64,000 nt of DNA, taken from contig NC_084924.1 of assembly GCF_958298935.1 (NCBI RefSeq), positions 4,030,001 to 4,094,000 of the forward strand, written 5' to 3'. The stretch comes from Phragmites australis. Its lineage: Eukaryota > Streptophyta > Magnoliopsida > Poales > Poaceae. A program made the position numbers and the translations under genes. Below are positions 9,857 through 21,987 of the stretch, one piece after another (within the stretch, counting starts at the first letter, position 1; every line of letters starts with the position of its first letter). The notes under the pieces were generated by a model that searched no databases, had not been told where the DNA came from, and worked only from the letters and a program-made list of their open reading frames with translations.

Positions 9857-12800
9857 ATGGAGGCGGTCCAGCCGGTATGCGATCCGATCCGATTCCTCTT
9901 CTCTTCTCCGATGCGCGTGTGCATCTAGTTATGCGTGTTTCTGTTGTCTCCTTTGTTTGGTTTGGTTCGAATTGGCTGTTTCATCCGCGTGTTTTTTTGT
10001 TCTGCTGACCTTTTTTTATGGAAAGTTCCGCTGACTTATTGTTCGATCTGTCGCTCGTATGCGTTGGAACACGATCCTACTACTTTCAAAGATTGAACCA
10101 AGAATTGTCTCGTTTTTTTCGTAAATTTGTCAAACAATCACCAATCCGAGTGTTCATTGCAGCAGCGTAATTTGGTACTTCATCAGAAGTGCTCATGGCT
10201 CATGGGTGGACAGTAACAATACACGTATGAACAAAATCAGATGATTCTAGTTACCTGTTTCGTTTCCGGTGAATTTTAAGTCCACCGTCTTGTTCCAAAA
10301 AGTGACTTTTAAGCGCATCATTTCATTTCAATCAGTTTTAAATTTTGTCCTGTGTATCAAATCTAATCTCAAGATTGGCATTAACCTGTCACTGTACGTC
10401 TTTATTCCATGGAATTTCCAGTACTGTTGTTACGTACTTAAGCCTATCGCTCTGATCAAGCTTCCACTTTGTTCCGTGCTACCTAATCTGGCTCCAAGGT
10501 TCGCGGCTTGGCGCCACCATCAGATGGTAAACTGAACTGAACTCTGAAGCTAAATTATCGTGGTGCAGGTACTGAGTGAAAGAACGAATCCGCTGCTCAA
10601 CAGATCAGCTAGTCCATCCGGTGTCACGCAGCTTCAACTTCAATCCCATGCCGACAACGACGCGGGTTTCTACAACGGAACCTATTCTTTCCTTGACACC
10701 AGACCCTGCACGACCAGATTTAGCAGCGGTTCAGTGACATCTGAAGATTCACCAGCACTGACGCCCAGGTTGCTGTCCTTCAAGTCCAGTTCCAGCCCTG
10801 ACAACTGCGCGGAATGGCCCGAGAGAGCAGTGGCATCACAGTCAAACCGGTACCTCTTCGATGCGAATGCGCATACTCGTTGCGCCGAGTACCTGGATTT
10901 GATGAGGGTGAAGGTTGATGCGCAGCTCTGCAAGCTCAAGGGGGGTGTCACCGGCCTGGAGAGCTATGCCTTGCCGGAGAATGGCCATGTGATTGGTGGT
11001 GCACACCTAGGCATGTCCCTTGATGTCATGCTGATTGAGATAGATGAAAGATTCAACGCCCTGAAGCTGCTGATTGGTTCCGTGTTCCGGCAGGCTAGGG
11101 AGATGCTTGGATCGGTCAACTCGTCGGTGTCTAATCTCCAGTGGGAGCATGAGCTGCAGCTTGAAGTCTTCGGTGCCGTGATCGGAGAGTGTATTGGTGG
11201 CCTGCAGGAGGAGCTGGAGAGGAAGCTGTACGAGCAAATTAAAATCACAAACACCATGAGTAGGAATTGGAAGGAAGCTATAACTCAATTTGCCGCCATG
11301 CACGAAGACTTTGGTGCTCTTTGTAAGCTACTACTGCCTTCAGTACCAGAAGCACATATTTCTAACAGTAAGCATGAGAATTCAGGCAATAGGAGTAACA
11401 GATGGAAGTACAACTTCTTTGGAAAGAAAACAAGAGAGGACCGTTCTCCACGCGCTGAGGAAAGCAAGAGTTTCAGGAAGCAAAAATCCTTTGGCGCAAA
11501 GGATGTCATCTCAGAAAAATCTGACTTTCGCCATCTCGACGGTAGGACAAGAGATGAAGTGATAAGCTATTTTAAGTCTGAGATCAGCAAATTGAAGAGG
11601 ATGCATGAATCAGCTTTGCAAGAAAAGACAGAAGAACTGTTCAGGTTTAAACGCGAGAAGGGGTCCCATGCTCTTAAGAATGACGTGGAATTTGAACCTT
11701 TGAGAAAGAAAATTCCGGAGATCATGTTGAGAATGGACCAAATTATTTCTAAGAATATCCAGATACCTGCGGTTTGCATGACTCACAATGAACTCGATGA
11801 GAGATGCAGACTGACAAGCAGAATCAATGCTTTATACTACGAAAATCAGCATCTTCGAGGATTGCTTGCAGATAAGATGAAGGATGCTAAGGATTTATCA
11901 TCTCAACTATCTGAATCCAATAGAAAATTGTCTCTTCAGTTGTCGTCAGAAGAAGAGCTCCTAAGACAAATTGACAAAATTAGAGAAGAATATGAGGACC
12001 TCCGAATTGAGGGTGATGTTAGAGGTGGACTGTACCAAACTGTTACAAGAGGATTGCTTGATGATTCTATGAACAACATGAATGGTGTTGCGCTGAATTT
12101 CAATGAAAAAGTGTCTTCACTTGAATCTGTAATCTCTGAAAAGGATAAAGCATTGTGTTCATCTAATGAAGAATATCGCAAGTTAAAGGAAAAGTTAGTA
12201 CAACTAAAAAAGGGGTGTTTCATCCAAGATCACCAAGAAGATCCAGAAGTCATCAAACAAGAGAGTACAGAAATTGTTCTGCGTGATATCGAGGTGGAGC
12301 CTCACCCATCACCACTCAGATCACAAGTGCAAGATCTGCAGTGTGATGAACTTATCAAACTGAACTCAAGTTTAGAGATTGCTTCAGGAACCCTGAAGGA
12401 AATTGACAGGAAAAACATGGATCATTGTAGTAGTGTCACTAAGAATGAGCAAGAAGAGCAGCTGGAGTGTATACTGGTATCTATTATGAACTTGTCAAAA
12501 GAATTTGTGGATATTGAGCAAAAACTGTCAATGGAAAGAACTGAAAACAGGTTTGTTCACCTTACTTTACACTTGCTTCCAATCCCACGCATTTTTATGT
12601 CCTTTTTAAACATACAAGTCCGATGTTGAAAATATTTAAGAGACTTTTTCCTTTTGTTTTCATGATAATTTCAGGTCAAAGGATTTGAGTGATCATTGCA
12701 ATTATATGGTTAGACAAGCTGTGGTACTAACAAAAATAGGCCTCTGGTATAAACAAATGCTTGAAACAAGACGTTCTGAGCTCCAAAAGGCGGAAGCCAA

Positions 12801-13561
12801 GGTACTTGTTTGTTAATTTTGTCTGGAGGGCTATATCTTTTAGAAGTAAAGTTCTGTTTGACCACAACATCTGATGCATAATTACACGTTCATCACGCAA
12901 CAACTCTGAAATATTCCTATGCGATTCAGGTCGTCATCTTGGGCGACAAGATGAATGCACATTTAAGCCTTCTTCAGAAGATATATGTAACTCTTGACCG
13001 CTACTCTCCTACGTTGCAGCATCATCCTGTAGTAAGTATCGCATGTCGATGCCGTAAAACGCTGATGGTTCTCCTTAATTACCCTGTCTCTATTGTTTCA
13101 CCTGATTACAGCTCGAGTGCTCCATTATCTAAAAAAACAGCTTGAGTGCTCAACTCGGGATGATATGTTGGAGTTTTGTTGGCATCGTAGGATTGTGTCA
13201 ACTTGGGAAAAACTTTACATGCTTGCATCCATGTACCTTGCAATGATCAGTATAATATTCAGCTGTTAGAAAAAAAGTATCTCTATTGTTCTATTGTTCT
13301 TTTATGTAATCTTTTGGTTTCATAGCTTTGGCCTTTGGCGGTATCAATGAACCCACAGGTCGTTGTGAAATTTGTGAATCTTTCCTACTTAATACAAAGA
13401 TGCGCAGCTCTCCTGCATATTCGAGAAAAAAAATATAATATTCAGAACGTCGCAAACATTTATCATGGTTGCCTTGTATGCAGTTGCTGGATGCTTTCTT
13501 CAAGACATGCAAGCTTGTTGCAGATTTGAGAAGTAAACAGAATGAAGGTGAGATGACATGA
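9857..13561 (+). CDS. WAP: WPP domain-associated protein (long coiled-coil protein)
   Basis: Five exons with matching phases: 9857-9874, 10569-12550, 12675-12801, 12930-13031 and 13484-13561, giving 768 residues. Exon 1 holds only six codons (MEAVQP). Exon 2 carries nearly the whole protein: a Ser-rich N-terminus, a conserved block (YLDLMRVKVDAQL, SRNWKEAITQFAAMHEDF), a basic stretch and long heptad-rich coiled coils. The C-terminal exons (GLWYKQMLETRRSELQKAEA, LLQKIYVTLDRYSPTLQHHP) match, from memory, the tail of plant WPP domain-associated protein. That protein was described as binding MFP1/WPP-domain proteins at the nuclear envelope and Golgi. No membrane segment was seen. No frameshift or missing splice site, so it appears functional. 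It lies head-to-tail upstream of the HDH gene; the two are separate genes with about 1.5 kb between them. Confidence 0.85.
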
Positions 13562-14584
13562 ATAAGGGAAGCTAGATGAGATTTCCCTTGGTAGCTAATG
13601 TTTGTGTTCCATCGGCATCAGGAATATATTGTTCCTTATGGTGTACTGGCATACACTGACCACTGGATACCTTTGGCATATCTCGAACAACGCAGGCCTT
13701 AGATTTGGTTGATATTAAAAGGGCACAACTGATATCTGAGCTCATGTGCTATGGCATGTGACTCTCCAGTTGCAGACCAAGTGAAAGATTCTGTCAGACT
13801 GAGTTTGAGATCCTGATCTGGCTGTATATTTGAAAAGCAATTGAACTAGCAATTACCTTTCTGGTCTGAAAGTATTTCCATACGTCCAGATAAACCTGCT
13901 GCATGTGGATCATGCCATCATGGGTGCAGTGCAGTTATGTTCGTGGCAGCTCTTTTTATCTGCAGATGATGGTCAGAAATCTGAAAATTCGCATCCTGTA
14001 CAGAAGAAATGTCAGTGGCAGCCAGTGATTGGCCTGCTAATGTACAGATGACATCGTGCTCACGTGCTTGTTGGGTAGAGAATAGAGATGCTTTTTAGGT
14101 ACCAGCCTAGGCCATAGAATGTATTAAAGGATGCTCTTACTCTTAGACCAGGTAGATGCAGACCAAATTGTAAGCATACAGTTAATCTCATCCAGTCTTG
14201 ACTGTTTTCTTCTGTTAGTAAAATCCAAGATTTCCAAGTGTATTTTTTTTGGTAGTGGTGGTGGGTGGAAAGTTTTATGAGTATCTTTCCTCCATCTAGC
14301 TTGATGCAGTTGCTGTAGAGTCTAGAGTTTACATATAGACGAATATTGTATCTGTGCCAATGTGTCGCATGAGCTAAACTTAGGACTGTCAAATCCTAAA
14401 ATTTGCCCATCTCAAAGAAGAAGAAAAACTAAAATTTGCCGAAACAATCCCCCTCGTCCAAACAGGTGGTCAGTGCCACTTGCATCCCAAGTCGCAGCAG
14501 TCCACCCGTCCCAATGCGGCCTAGCAGGCAGCGGGCCAAATGCTCAGCCCGTGCTCACCATCTCGTGAAATGCAGGGGCCAGGG
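13562..14584. other. 3' flank of the WPP domain-associated protein gene and spacer
   Basis: No supported coding exon. The first several hundred bases are probably its 3' untranslated region. Confidence 0.4.
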
Positions 14585-14809
14585 CGAATTTTTTTATTTT
14601 AAAATTTCAAATTTAGTAATTTTAGATGCTTGTTTGAAAAAATAGCATGAATAGACATATGTTTATTTTTTAACATGTCGCCCGTTGGAAAGATAAGATA
14701 TTTATTTTTTAAAACCTCTCGCCCATGGTCGCATATAGTTGCTATTTTTTCAATCGGACCTCTAAAATTACTAAAATTGAAAAATTAAAATAAAAAATAA
14801 AAAAATTCG
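14585..14809. mobile_element. MITE with about 60-bp terminal inverted repeats
   Basis: The left arm (from 14585, CGAATTTTTTTATTTTAAAA, through TAGTAATTTTAGA to GAAAAAATAGC) is mirrored by the right arm ending TTCG at 14809, with a few mismatches. The core contains ACATGTCGCCCGTTGGAAAG. A related core and arm occur in the long inverted repeat at 20041-20656, so the two are probably the same family. It sits about 320 bp upstream of the HDH start codon and thus within its promoter region. Confidence 0.65.
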
Positions 14810-15024
14810 TGGCCAAGACTCTGCTCGCTGGGCTGCCGGGCCTATGTTTACCCGCTAGGTCCATCACTGAAAGGCCCAGTTGACATCCACCAGAGGAGTT
14901 CGTGCGTGCGATCGACTGACAGACCAGTGGACACGGACGGCGGCGGCGACCTTCATCTCCTCTTCCATCGCCTCGCCGTCGCCGGCGGAGAAACCCTGCT
15001 GCCCCGCCGTCTCTCTCCCTCTAC

Positions 15025-15085
15025 TTCCGTTCTCCCTCGCTGATCTCGGTTGCCTTTCAAGTTCCGTTCTCCCTCGCTGATCTCG
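15025..15085 (+). repeat. 24-bp direct duplication in the HDH leader
   Basis: TTCCGTTCTCCCTCGCTGAT and four more bases occur twice, at 15025-15048 and 15062-15085, identical over 24 bp and 37 bases apart. Located within 110 bp upstream of the HDH start codon, in a pyrimidine-rich 5' leader. Confidence 0.85.
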
Positions 15086-15129
15086 CTTCTGACACTCGCG
15101 ACGCTCCAGAATTGAACCGGGCTCTGTTG

Positions 15130-18100
15130 ATGGGCAGCTTGCGCGCTCCGCCGCCGCCGCCGCTCGTCAGAAGCGCAAGGGTTGGATTCAGTTCAGGGCT
15201 CCGTCTTGCCTCCTCCAGAGCCCTCAAATACAGAGGTGCGGGCTTTTTGACTTACAGCTTCTGTTGCTGCAACCATTAGTTCCTAAGGGTGTTGACTAAG
15301 TTTCTTGGAATTGCGTTTTGTTTCTTGATTGTTTAGGGTTAAGTACCAGTTGCGCAATGAAGTCGTATAGGTTGTCCGAGCTCAGCGACGCTGAGGTTAG
15401 CGACCTCAAGGCACGTCCCCGCATTGACTTCACTTCAATTTTCGGCACGGTAAGATGGGATGGAGATTAGTCATGCAATACAAGCCCAGCATTGCTTCAT
15501 AGTCTGAGCACCACAAGATTATGTCTTGTGCGATTAGGTGAATCCGATTGTTGAGGATGTGCATGTGAGAGGCGATGCTGCAGTGAAGGAGTAAGTGTTG
15601 CTGTTGTGGTTGATTTCATGGGCTAATGAAAGATTTTCTTCAACTTGCTTTGTTCGGTCTGTTCAGTTATACAGAAAAGTTTGACAAGGTCATGCTCGAT
15701 GATGTGGTTATGCGCGCTAGCGATCTTCCGGATGCAGAGGTACTTATCTTCTGATGTGCAACTATTTTCTGCAGCCTCATTGATACAACTCATGTAGTAG
15801 ATAAAGTTCCATATGTTTCTCCACAGATCATACTGTTTCTTCTCTTGGAGTCACGGTTGATAGTGATACCTTACTGTGCAGCGCCAAACTTGTGTTTTTT
15901 TGGCTGACATGATATATGATTTTGTTAGTTACCTACGTCAGTATTTCTTCAATAGCAGCTTGCAACTATAGGCTCTAGCTACTCGCACTCAGAGCCTTCA
16001 AATTGTTAGAAGTAGGTATAACTGATGTTAGCATGCTGTACCTGAGTGCAAATGATGCTTATATATATGTTTTCTTCCCTATTTGCTAGATCAGTTTTGC
16101 TGTCTTACCTGCATAAGTTTTGTAGCTTGATCCAGCTGTGAAGGAAGCCTTCGACGTGGCATATGAAAATATTTATGCCTTCCATGTTTCACAAAAGTTG
16201 CCTGAGAAGACTGTTGAGAATATGAAAGTAAGAGATGCGGCAATTTCCATGTACAATTTTCACCTTTTTTTATATGCTCGTACTTATTTATCTGTGCCCT
16301 TTCCTGAATATATGAAGGGGGTAAGATGTAAAAGAATAACAAGATGCATTGGCTCTGTCGGGCTTTATGTCCCAGGTGGCACTGCAGTCTTGCCTTCAAC
16401 TGCATTGATGCTTGCTGTGGTATGGCCGTGCCTACTTAAATACTCTCAACTGAACTGATTGTAATAATTCATTGTTTAAACTTCTCATATAGTTTCTCTT
16501 TCTGCCAGCCTGCACAGATTGCTGGATGCAAAACCATTGTTCTTGCCACACCACCTAGTCGTGATGGTAGCATATGTAAGGTACGCCTGTGGGACATGAT
16601 ACTGCTCCAGTTTTTTCGAAACAATTGTTTGATGGAGAACTATAAATTATTCTTTTTTTCTTGCAGGAGGTTCTTTACTGTGCAAAAAAAACTGGTGTTA
16701 CACACATATTGAAGGCTGGAGGAGCTCAGGTAGAAGGGTATTTGATATTGTTGTGTGCTTCATATGTAGTTCAGTTCTCTTAACGCTGTTTACTTTCAGG
16801 CGATCTCAGCTATGGCATGGGGAACTGCATCATGCCCTAAGGTACTTGAGATCTATAAACTTATCGATTACTTGATTAAAATCAGTAGCGATAATTTGTG
16901 TCTATATTTTGGTCTCCATCTAATATATTGCTATGTGCTTGTTAAATAACTCTAAATAGAACTTAGTAATCAACTTTAGCATTTTTGTGGCGTGTATCAT
17001 GTTCTTAGCGGTTCTAACTCTTCTCAAAACACCTGTAAAAATATGGACGTCTTGACTTACTGAGTTCGACAGCAGTGTTTGCTTTTTGTGCACTTTGATG
17101 CAAGGATCGCATAACATTTGCTAACCTCATTACTGGCCCTGCAGGTAGAGAAAATTTTTGGGCCTGGGAACCAGTATGTCACGGCAGCCAAAATGATTCT
17201 TCAGGTTTGTTCTGCTCTTTCCATTATGTAAAACATGACCGTTATCTGCCTTTCTGACAAATCTTTTCTATGCAAAACCACTTTTATGGTTCTGATTTTT
17301 TTGGCTGCAGAACAGTGAAGCCATGGTATCTATAGACATGCCTGCTGGCCCTTCAGAAGTTCTAGTCATTGCTGATAAATATGCAAACCCAATTCATGTT
17401 GCTGCAGATCTGCTATCACAGGTACAGATATTCTATTTGTTGCCCTATTCTTCTTTGCACTGGTAAATAGTGTAGGTTTCATGTTTGCTCTTTGAACTAC
17501 TGAAATTTGAGAATTATTAATGGATACAGCGGTCATTTTATGGTGCCAAACTCTCTCTATTATCGTACCATGTTCATGATGTATGCCATTACAGTTAGCT
17601 GGCCAAATTTGTAGGCAGAACACGGCCCGGATAGTCAGGTTGTTCTAGTTATTGCTGGAGATGGTGTTGATTTGGGTGCCATTGAAGCAGAAGTTAGCAA
17701 GCAGTGCAATGCTCTTCCAAGAGGTGAATTTGCTTCAAAAGCACTTAGCCACAGTTTTACTGTGTTTGCCAGAGATATGGATGAGGTAATTCTTCAGTCC
17801 TTGCATTTTTTCCACCTCCTACACCTGATTCATCTATGCTATACACTTGTGTTGCAAGTGCATCAAAGTTTTATATAAATGTGACCTCAATCCTGCTACA
17901 ATTTCAATGAACTCCAACCTTTGTTTCTCCCTTTTTGCAGGCAATATCATTCTCAAATCTGTATGCTCCTGAGCATTTGATCATCAATGTAAAGGATGCT
18001 GAGCAATGGGAGGAGCTCATCGAGAATGCAGGTAGGCATATTGTTTCAGCAGCTTAGGTGCGATCATATATATATGTGACCTTCAATGTGTGATTCTGCA

Positions 18101-18431
18101 TAGCACCCCCATTGTATACTTCAACCTACATCTAAATTCGGCTTTTCAGATGACAGGATCAGTTTTCTTGGGGCAATGGACCCCGGAGAGCGTGGGTGAT
18201 TATGCAAGTGGAACGAACCATGTCCTTCCAACCTACGGTTATGCGAGGATGTACAGCGGAGTATCACTGAACTCTTTCCTCAAATACATTACCGTCCAAT
18301 CCCTAACAGAGGAAGGGCTGAGAAGGCTGGGTCCTTACGTCGCAAAGATGGCCGAAGTCGAAGGGCTCGAGGCCCACAAGAGAGCTGTTACCCTCAGGCT
18401 GCAAGAGGCGGAGGCCACTGTGACTGTCTAG
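15130..18431 (+). CDS. HDH: histidinol dehydrogenase, chloroplastic (EC 1.1.1.23)
   Basis: Fourteen exons with consistent phases: 15130-15235, 15337-15449, 15538-15590, 15667-15739, 16126-16227, 16318-16419, 16509-16580, 16667-16729, 16800-16841, 17145-17204, 17311-17421, 17615-17785, 17941-18031, 18157-18431. They give 477 residues, the usual plant length. It oxidises L-histidinol to L-histidine with NAD+, the last step of histidine synthesis, in plastids. The N-terminus ([20 protein letters not shown]) is basic and Ser/Ala-rich, as expected of a transit peptide. Diagnostic motifs: [42 protein letters not shown], the zinc-site Gln and His in [12 protein letters not shown], the catalytic Glu-His in LYAPEHLI, and the zinc-site Asp and His in [16 protein letters not shown]. 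The last acceptor is at GACAG|GATCAG, not the earlier CAG six bases upstream, because only it keeps the frame. All key residues are present. Confidence 0.97.
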
Positions 18432-18521
18432 CTACTGCCATGATCCATTCTAGTGTCCAAACTTGGTGTGAATGACAAGATCTTGGGACATTTTGTTTCC
18501 TTTTCGAGGCAAATGCTCTAA

Positions 18522-18594
18522 GGCTGCGTTTGGGACACTGGAATTTCCCCCGATTCCTGTGGGAATTTAACCATTGATGTGTTCCAAACCGGCC
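18522..18594. mobile_element. short Tourist-like MITE remnant
   Basis: GGCTGCGTTTGGGACAC at the left is mirrored by GTTCCAAACCGGCCC at the right over 73 bp, with a further inverted pair inside (GGAATTTCCC / GGGAATTT). The left flank is TAA as in Tourist insertions; the right flank is not, so it is degenerate. Lies about 90 bp past the HDH stop codon, probably in its 3' untranslated region. Confidence 0.4.
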
Positions 18595-18714
18595 CTGGCT
18601 TGTTAGAAAGAGGTGCTTCAACTGGTGTATCAAAAAAAATTCACGTCATTCCGCCCGTGTTCTGGGACTTAACCAGCGCATAACTTATTTTGACTATCTT
18701 CAGTACCCTTTTTT

Positions 18715-19440
18715 CCAGTTGCTTGTTGCAACCATTTGTTGCTGTTTTTTGAGAGGATGTTGCACCCTCCTTGTAGATAGGGCGCTGGTAGAGCTTGGAC
18801 GTCGGATCCAGGCGCTAGCGTCCGAACGCTCCTCTGACGTACGATCTGAGAAGCTTCGCAGTCTCGTTGCCGTCAGATGTGACGTGAAAAAATTGCACCG
18901 CAACAAAATGTTTTGTTTCTTGCGAGTTGCAACATTCCGCAGGGTTGTGCTCGCTCAGGAGCTCCGGGAGCAGACTGACGAGTGACGACTAGAGCTAAAC
19001 CCCTGGCACCCTGACAACAGAAATCACGGCAAAAACGATGTCCCGTATCCTCCAAAACAAAAATCGAGTGCCCACCACTAAAATCATCCATTTGTGTGTC
19101 GCCTTCCCAAATTTTTCCCTAAAATCATCAAATTAGGAGCACGGTCGGGCGTAACATTTAAATAGCACGTTTGCAACGTATGTTTAAACCCTTGCAACAT
19201 GAGATCCAAATTCGTAGTAACTTAAGAAAAATGGATCAATGGGATTAAGACATCGCAACATTTTTTAACCGTGTATGCAACAATCGAGAACCACATCTGC
19301 AACAAATTTGATTGAACTACGCAATTGCAACATCCAAAAATTGCAACAAGAAAAAAATATTGTTGCAACATCAAAAAATAATATGAGAAACATAGGGAAA
19401 AAAATTCCGGCAACATCCAAAAATTACATCATGAAAAAGT
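18715..19440. repeat. region of scattered GCAAC / GTTGC motifs
   Basis: More than a dozen GCAAC or GTTGC pentamers, many as TTGCAAC or GCAACATC, irregularly spaced through AT-rich sequence (for example GTTGCAACC near 18725, CTTGCAACATG near 19193, AATTGCAACATCC near 19324, TTGTTGCAACATC near 19359). Such short subterminal repeats are typical of transposon ends (CACTA or MULE type). I could not define the outer borders. Confidence 0.4.
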
Positions 19441-19837
19441 ATCGTGGCGAGTTCTGACCGCTTCTTCGAGGTCTCGATCCCGCAAGATCCGACGAGCTCT
19501 GAGCGCGGCGGCACCAGATCGACCGAGTTCCGTCCATCTTCCCACAGGGGAGCATCACCTCCTCCGCTCCTCGAGCTGCCTCCTGAGCCTTCCTCGTGCG
19601 CGCGTGCGTGCGCAAGAACACCTATGCACTGGTGTGTTTGGGAGAGAGAGAGAGGGGAAGGGAGTAGGGCTCGAGTTCCATTTTTTTCACTTGCTCGGAT
19701 GTCAGTGGAACAGCATTTCCGTTGTAGATAATGGGTGCGTAAGATTTTGACGAACAACTACCGAATGGCATCACCATGCTCTCTGACGTGTGGACCGACT
19801 AAATAGCTTCTCCGCTTTACAGGAGCGTGCGAGCGGG

Positions 19838-19903
19838 GACCGGGGACTCGAAGTCCCGTCGGATTGGCTCACAACTGAGCGATACCGCTGCGCTACCAGG
19901 ACG
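19838..19903 (-). mobile_element. tRNA-derived SINE-like segment
   Basis: On the minus strand there is a good RNA polymerase III A box (TAGCGCAGCGG, 19895-19885). About 40 bases on comes a B-box-like GACTTCGAGTCC (19855-19844) flanked by a GGGAC/GTCCC stem like a tRNA T-arm. The D and anticodon arms do not fold into a proper tRNA, so I read it as the head of a SINE or a decayed tRNA copy. Confidence 0.4.
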
Positions 19904-20040
19904 TTGGCACTTCCACTTGTTATGGATAGCATAGGAATTCACTGGAATCACGAATGCTGGGCCGCGTCACCGAACCGGTGTCAAGGCCAGACCCATTTCT
20001 GAAAGGACTACAGCGCTGTGCTACTATGCCTTGTCGCGAG

Positions 20041-20656
20041 CTTTTTTATTTTTATATTTTAAAAATCAAAAACTTATAAAGATGGGCGTTCGTCTGAAAA
20101 AAAGTTACAAAAGTAAGCTACCGTCTCTAGTTGTAAGGGCGACATGCATCCATCGCTTATCCAACAAATGACAGGTTTAAAAAAAAATAAACTTATTGTC
20201 CTTCCAACGGACAACGTGTTAAAAACTTAAAAAAATTATGGTTCATTGCTCTCAAAATTAAAAACACTATCAAAATAGTTATAAAAAAAATTTGGTTATG
20301 TAGATGATATTATGATCTAGCTCTTAAAAAACTTTTAGATAAAAATATGATTTGTACAATGAGAAAAAATAAATTTTATTATTATAATGAAATTTGTTTT
20401 TTCTTATTGTAAATGTAATTGTTTGAGTTGAATTTTTTTAAGAGCTAGATTATATAATTATAGCATCCTATGTACCATACTTTAAAAAAAAATCATGACT
20501 ATTTCGATAGCGTTTTGAATTTTGAGAGCACTAAAATACTGTATTTTAAATTTTTTTAACATGTCATCCGTTGAAAGGACACATGTGACATGAGCCTATA
20601 TTTGCAACTTTTTTCCAAACAAATGCCAAATTTTATTATTTTTTATTTTTAAAATA
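20041..20656. repeat. long imperfect inverted repeat (fold-back element)
   Basis: The left part (about 20041-20330) and the right part (about 20430-20656) are imperfect reverse complements. Matching pairs include TATTTTAAAAATC/ATTTTTAAAATA, GTCCTTCCAACGGACA/CATCCGTTGAAAGGAC, TGCTCTCAAAATT/AATTTTGAGAGCA and ATCTAGCTCTTAAAAAA/TTTTTTAAGAGCTAGAT. The core resembles the MITE at 14585. A Helitron-like 5' end (20657) abuts it directly. Confidence 0.65.
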
Positions 20657-20680
20657 TCTCTACTACTTAAAAAAATATAT
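20657..20680 (+). mobile_element. Helitron-like 5' terminus
   Basis: A|TCTCTACTACTTAAAAAA at 20657, with host A immediately before the T, matches the 5' end of many plant Helitrons (TCTCTACTACT...). No clear 3' terminus (hairpin then CTAG) was found downstream before the gypsy element at 22840, so only one end is supported. Confidence 0.45.
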
Positions 20681-21112
20681 ATATACTAAGTTCGTCCGCA
20701 CGTTTTGATCCTAGATTTTCCGCTCTCCTTCTCCCCCGCCTGTCCACTCTCTCTCGCAGATCTCGTGATTCCCATGAGTCACCCCCCAACCATCCCGTGA
20801 CTCCCACGCCCCCCTCCCCTATACGACTTCCTCTTCCTCCGCCTCCCCCTTCCCCGATCCCCTCTCCTCTCTTCTCCTCTCCTCTCCTCCACGCTCAATG
20901 CCACTGCCGCTCGGCCTTCCGTCTCCCCTCCTCTGCGCCCAAGCCGCTGCCTCCCCCTCGACGACAAGGATGGTGGCCGAGGAGATGAGAAACAGGGAAG
21001 GAATCACTGCCAAATCCCGCGCCCAAATTCTTCCCCAAATCGTTCAAAAACCCGTGCCCAGATCCTTCCCCAAACCAACGGGCGAAGCTTCTAGAAGATT
21101 CTAAGGGCCCCG

Positions 21113-21610
21113 ATGCTCGCCTCCGTCGCCATCCTCCTCCTCCTCTCCGGCTACTTCGAGCTCCCCTCCATCTACTTGCTCCCCACCCCCGCACCCCTCG
21201 TCGCCGACTCTCGCTTCCCCACCGCGCTCGACTCCATCGACTCCCGCGAGCGATCCCCGTTCACCTCCCTCCTCACCACGTTCAACGCCTGGGACACCGC
21301 CGTCGGGTGCCCCCGCATCTGTGCCAAGCTCGCCGCAGAACCCGACTCCAACGTGGACACCACGGCAGCCTCCTTCACGTCCATCACCGGTGGCGCGGGG
21401 TGGAGTGGTGCAAGGTGCGAGGAGCTCAAGGTGCGGCACGTCGGGGTGCTCGTCAAGGGCTGGACGTGGATCCCCGACGCGCTCGATGGGGTGTACACCT
21501 TCCGCTGTGGGGTCAGCTGCGTATGGAGCAAGTCCACCGCTGTAGTCGATCGCCCCGACGCACTGCTCTTCGAGGGCACCACGCTGTCGCAGCAGGTCGG
21601 CAGCCTCTAA
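21113..21610 (+). pseudogene. FUT13: 5' fragment of alpha-1,4-fucosyltransferase gene
   Basis: A 165-codon ORF starting with a hydrophobic signal-anchor (MLASVAILLLLSGYFELPSI) followed by a stem region. It carries the family landmarks AWDTAVGCP, KHVxVLVKGWTWIPD-like RHVGVLVKGWTWIPDAL, RCGVSCVWSKS and RPDALLFEGTT. Plant FUT13 adds alpha-1,4-fucose to N-glycans (Lewis a epitope) in the Golgi and is about 400 residues long. Here the GT-type catalytic domain is absent: the frame ends at TAA (21608-21610) just after a possible donor (CAGCAG|GTCGG, 21597). No downstream exon was recognised up to 22840. It begins 456 bp after a Helitron-type end, suggesting a captured gene fragment. Confidence 0.75.
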
Positions 21611-21987
21611 AATTGTTCCCATGGGCTTATGCAGCAGGATTGATTAACAAAGGGTTGCTGCCTTGCAAGTAACTCCTTTTTATTTCTTCTTCTTTTGCTT
21701 GATTAATAGTTCATATGGGTGTGGGGATTCAATGGGTTAAATGCAATAATCAATTGGAGGAGCAATTCATTGTGTATGAACTAAATGGATTTGTATTGTT
21801 CAACGAATTTCTCATTAGTTATCGCCAACGCTCCCACCCTTGCTAATTACGTCTTCACTCAGGCATAGGCCTTCAACCAAACTACAATTCTTCCATCATG
21901 CCTGGTTAGGCAAAAATCTTGAGCATCTCAGGCTTGCTATGGGCATGAGTTTTTTTTAGGGTGGCAACCAATCAAGACCACAATCCT

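Noticed and set aside
19838..19903. genuine tRNA gene on the minus strand
   Set aside because: A and B boxes are present but no proper D or anticodon arm or acceptor stem can be formed.
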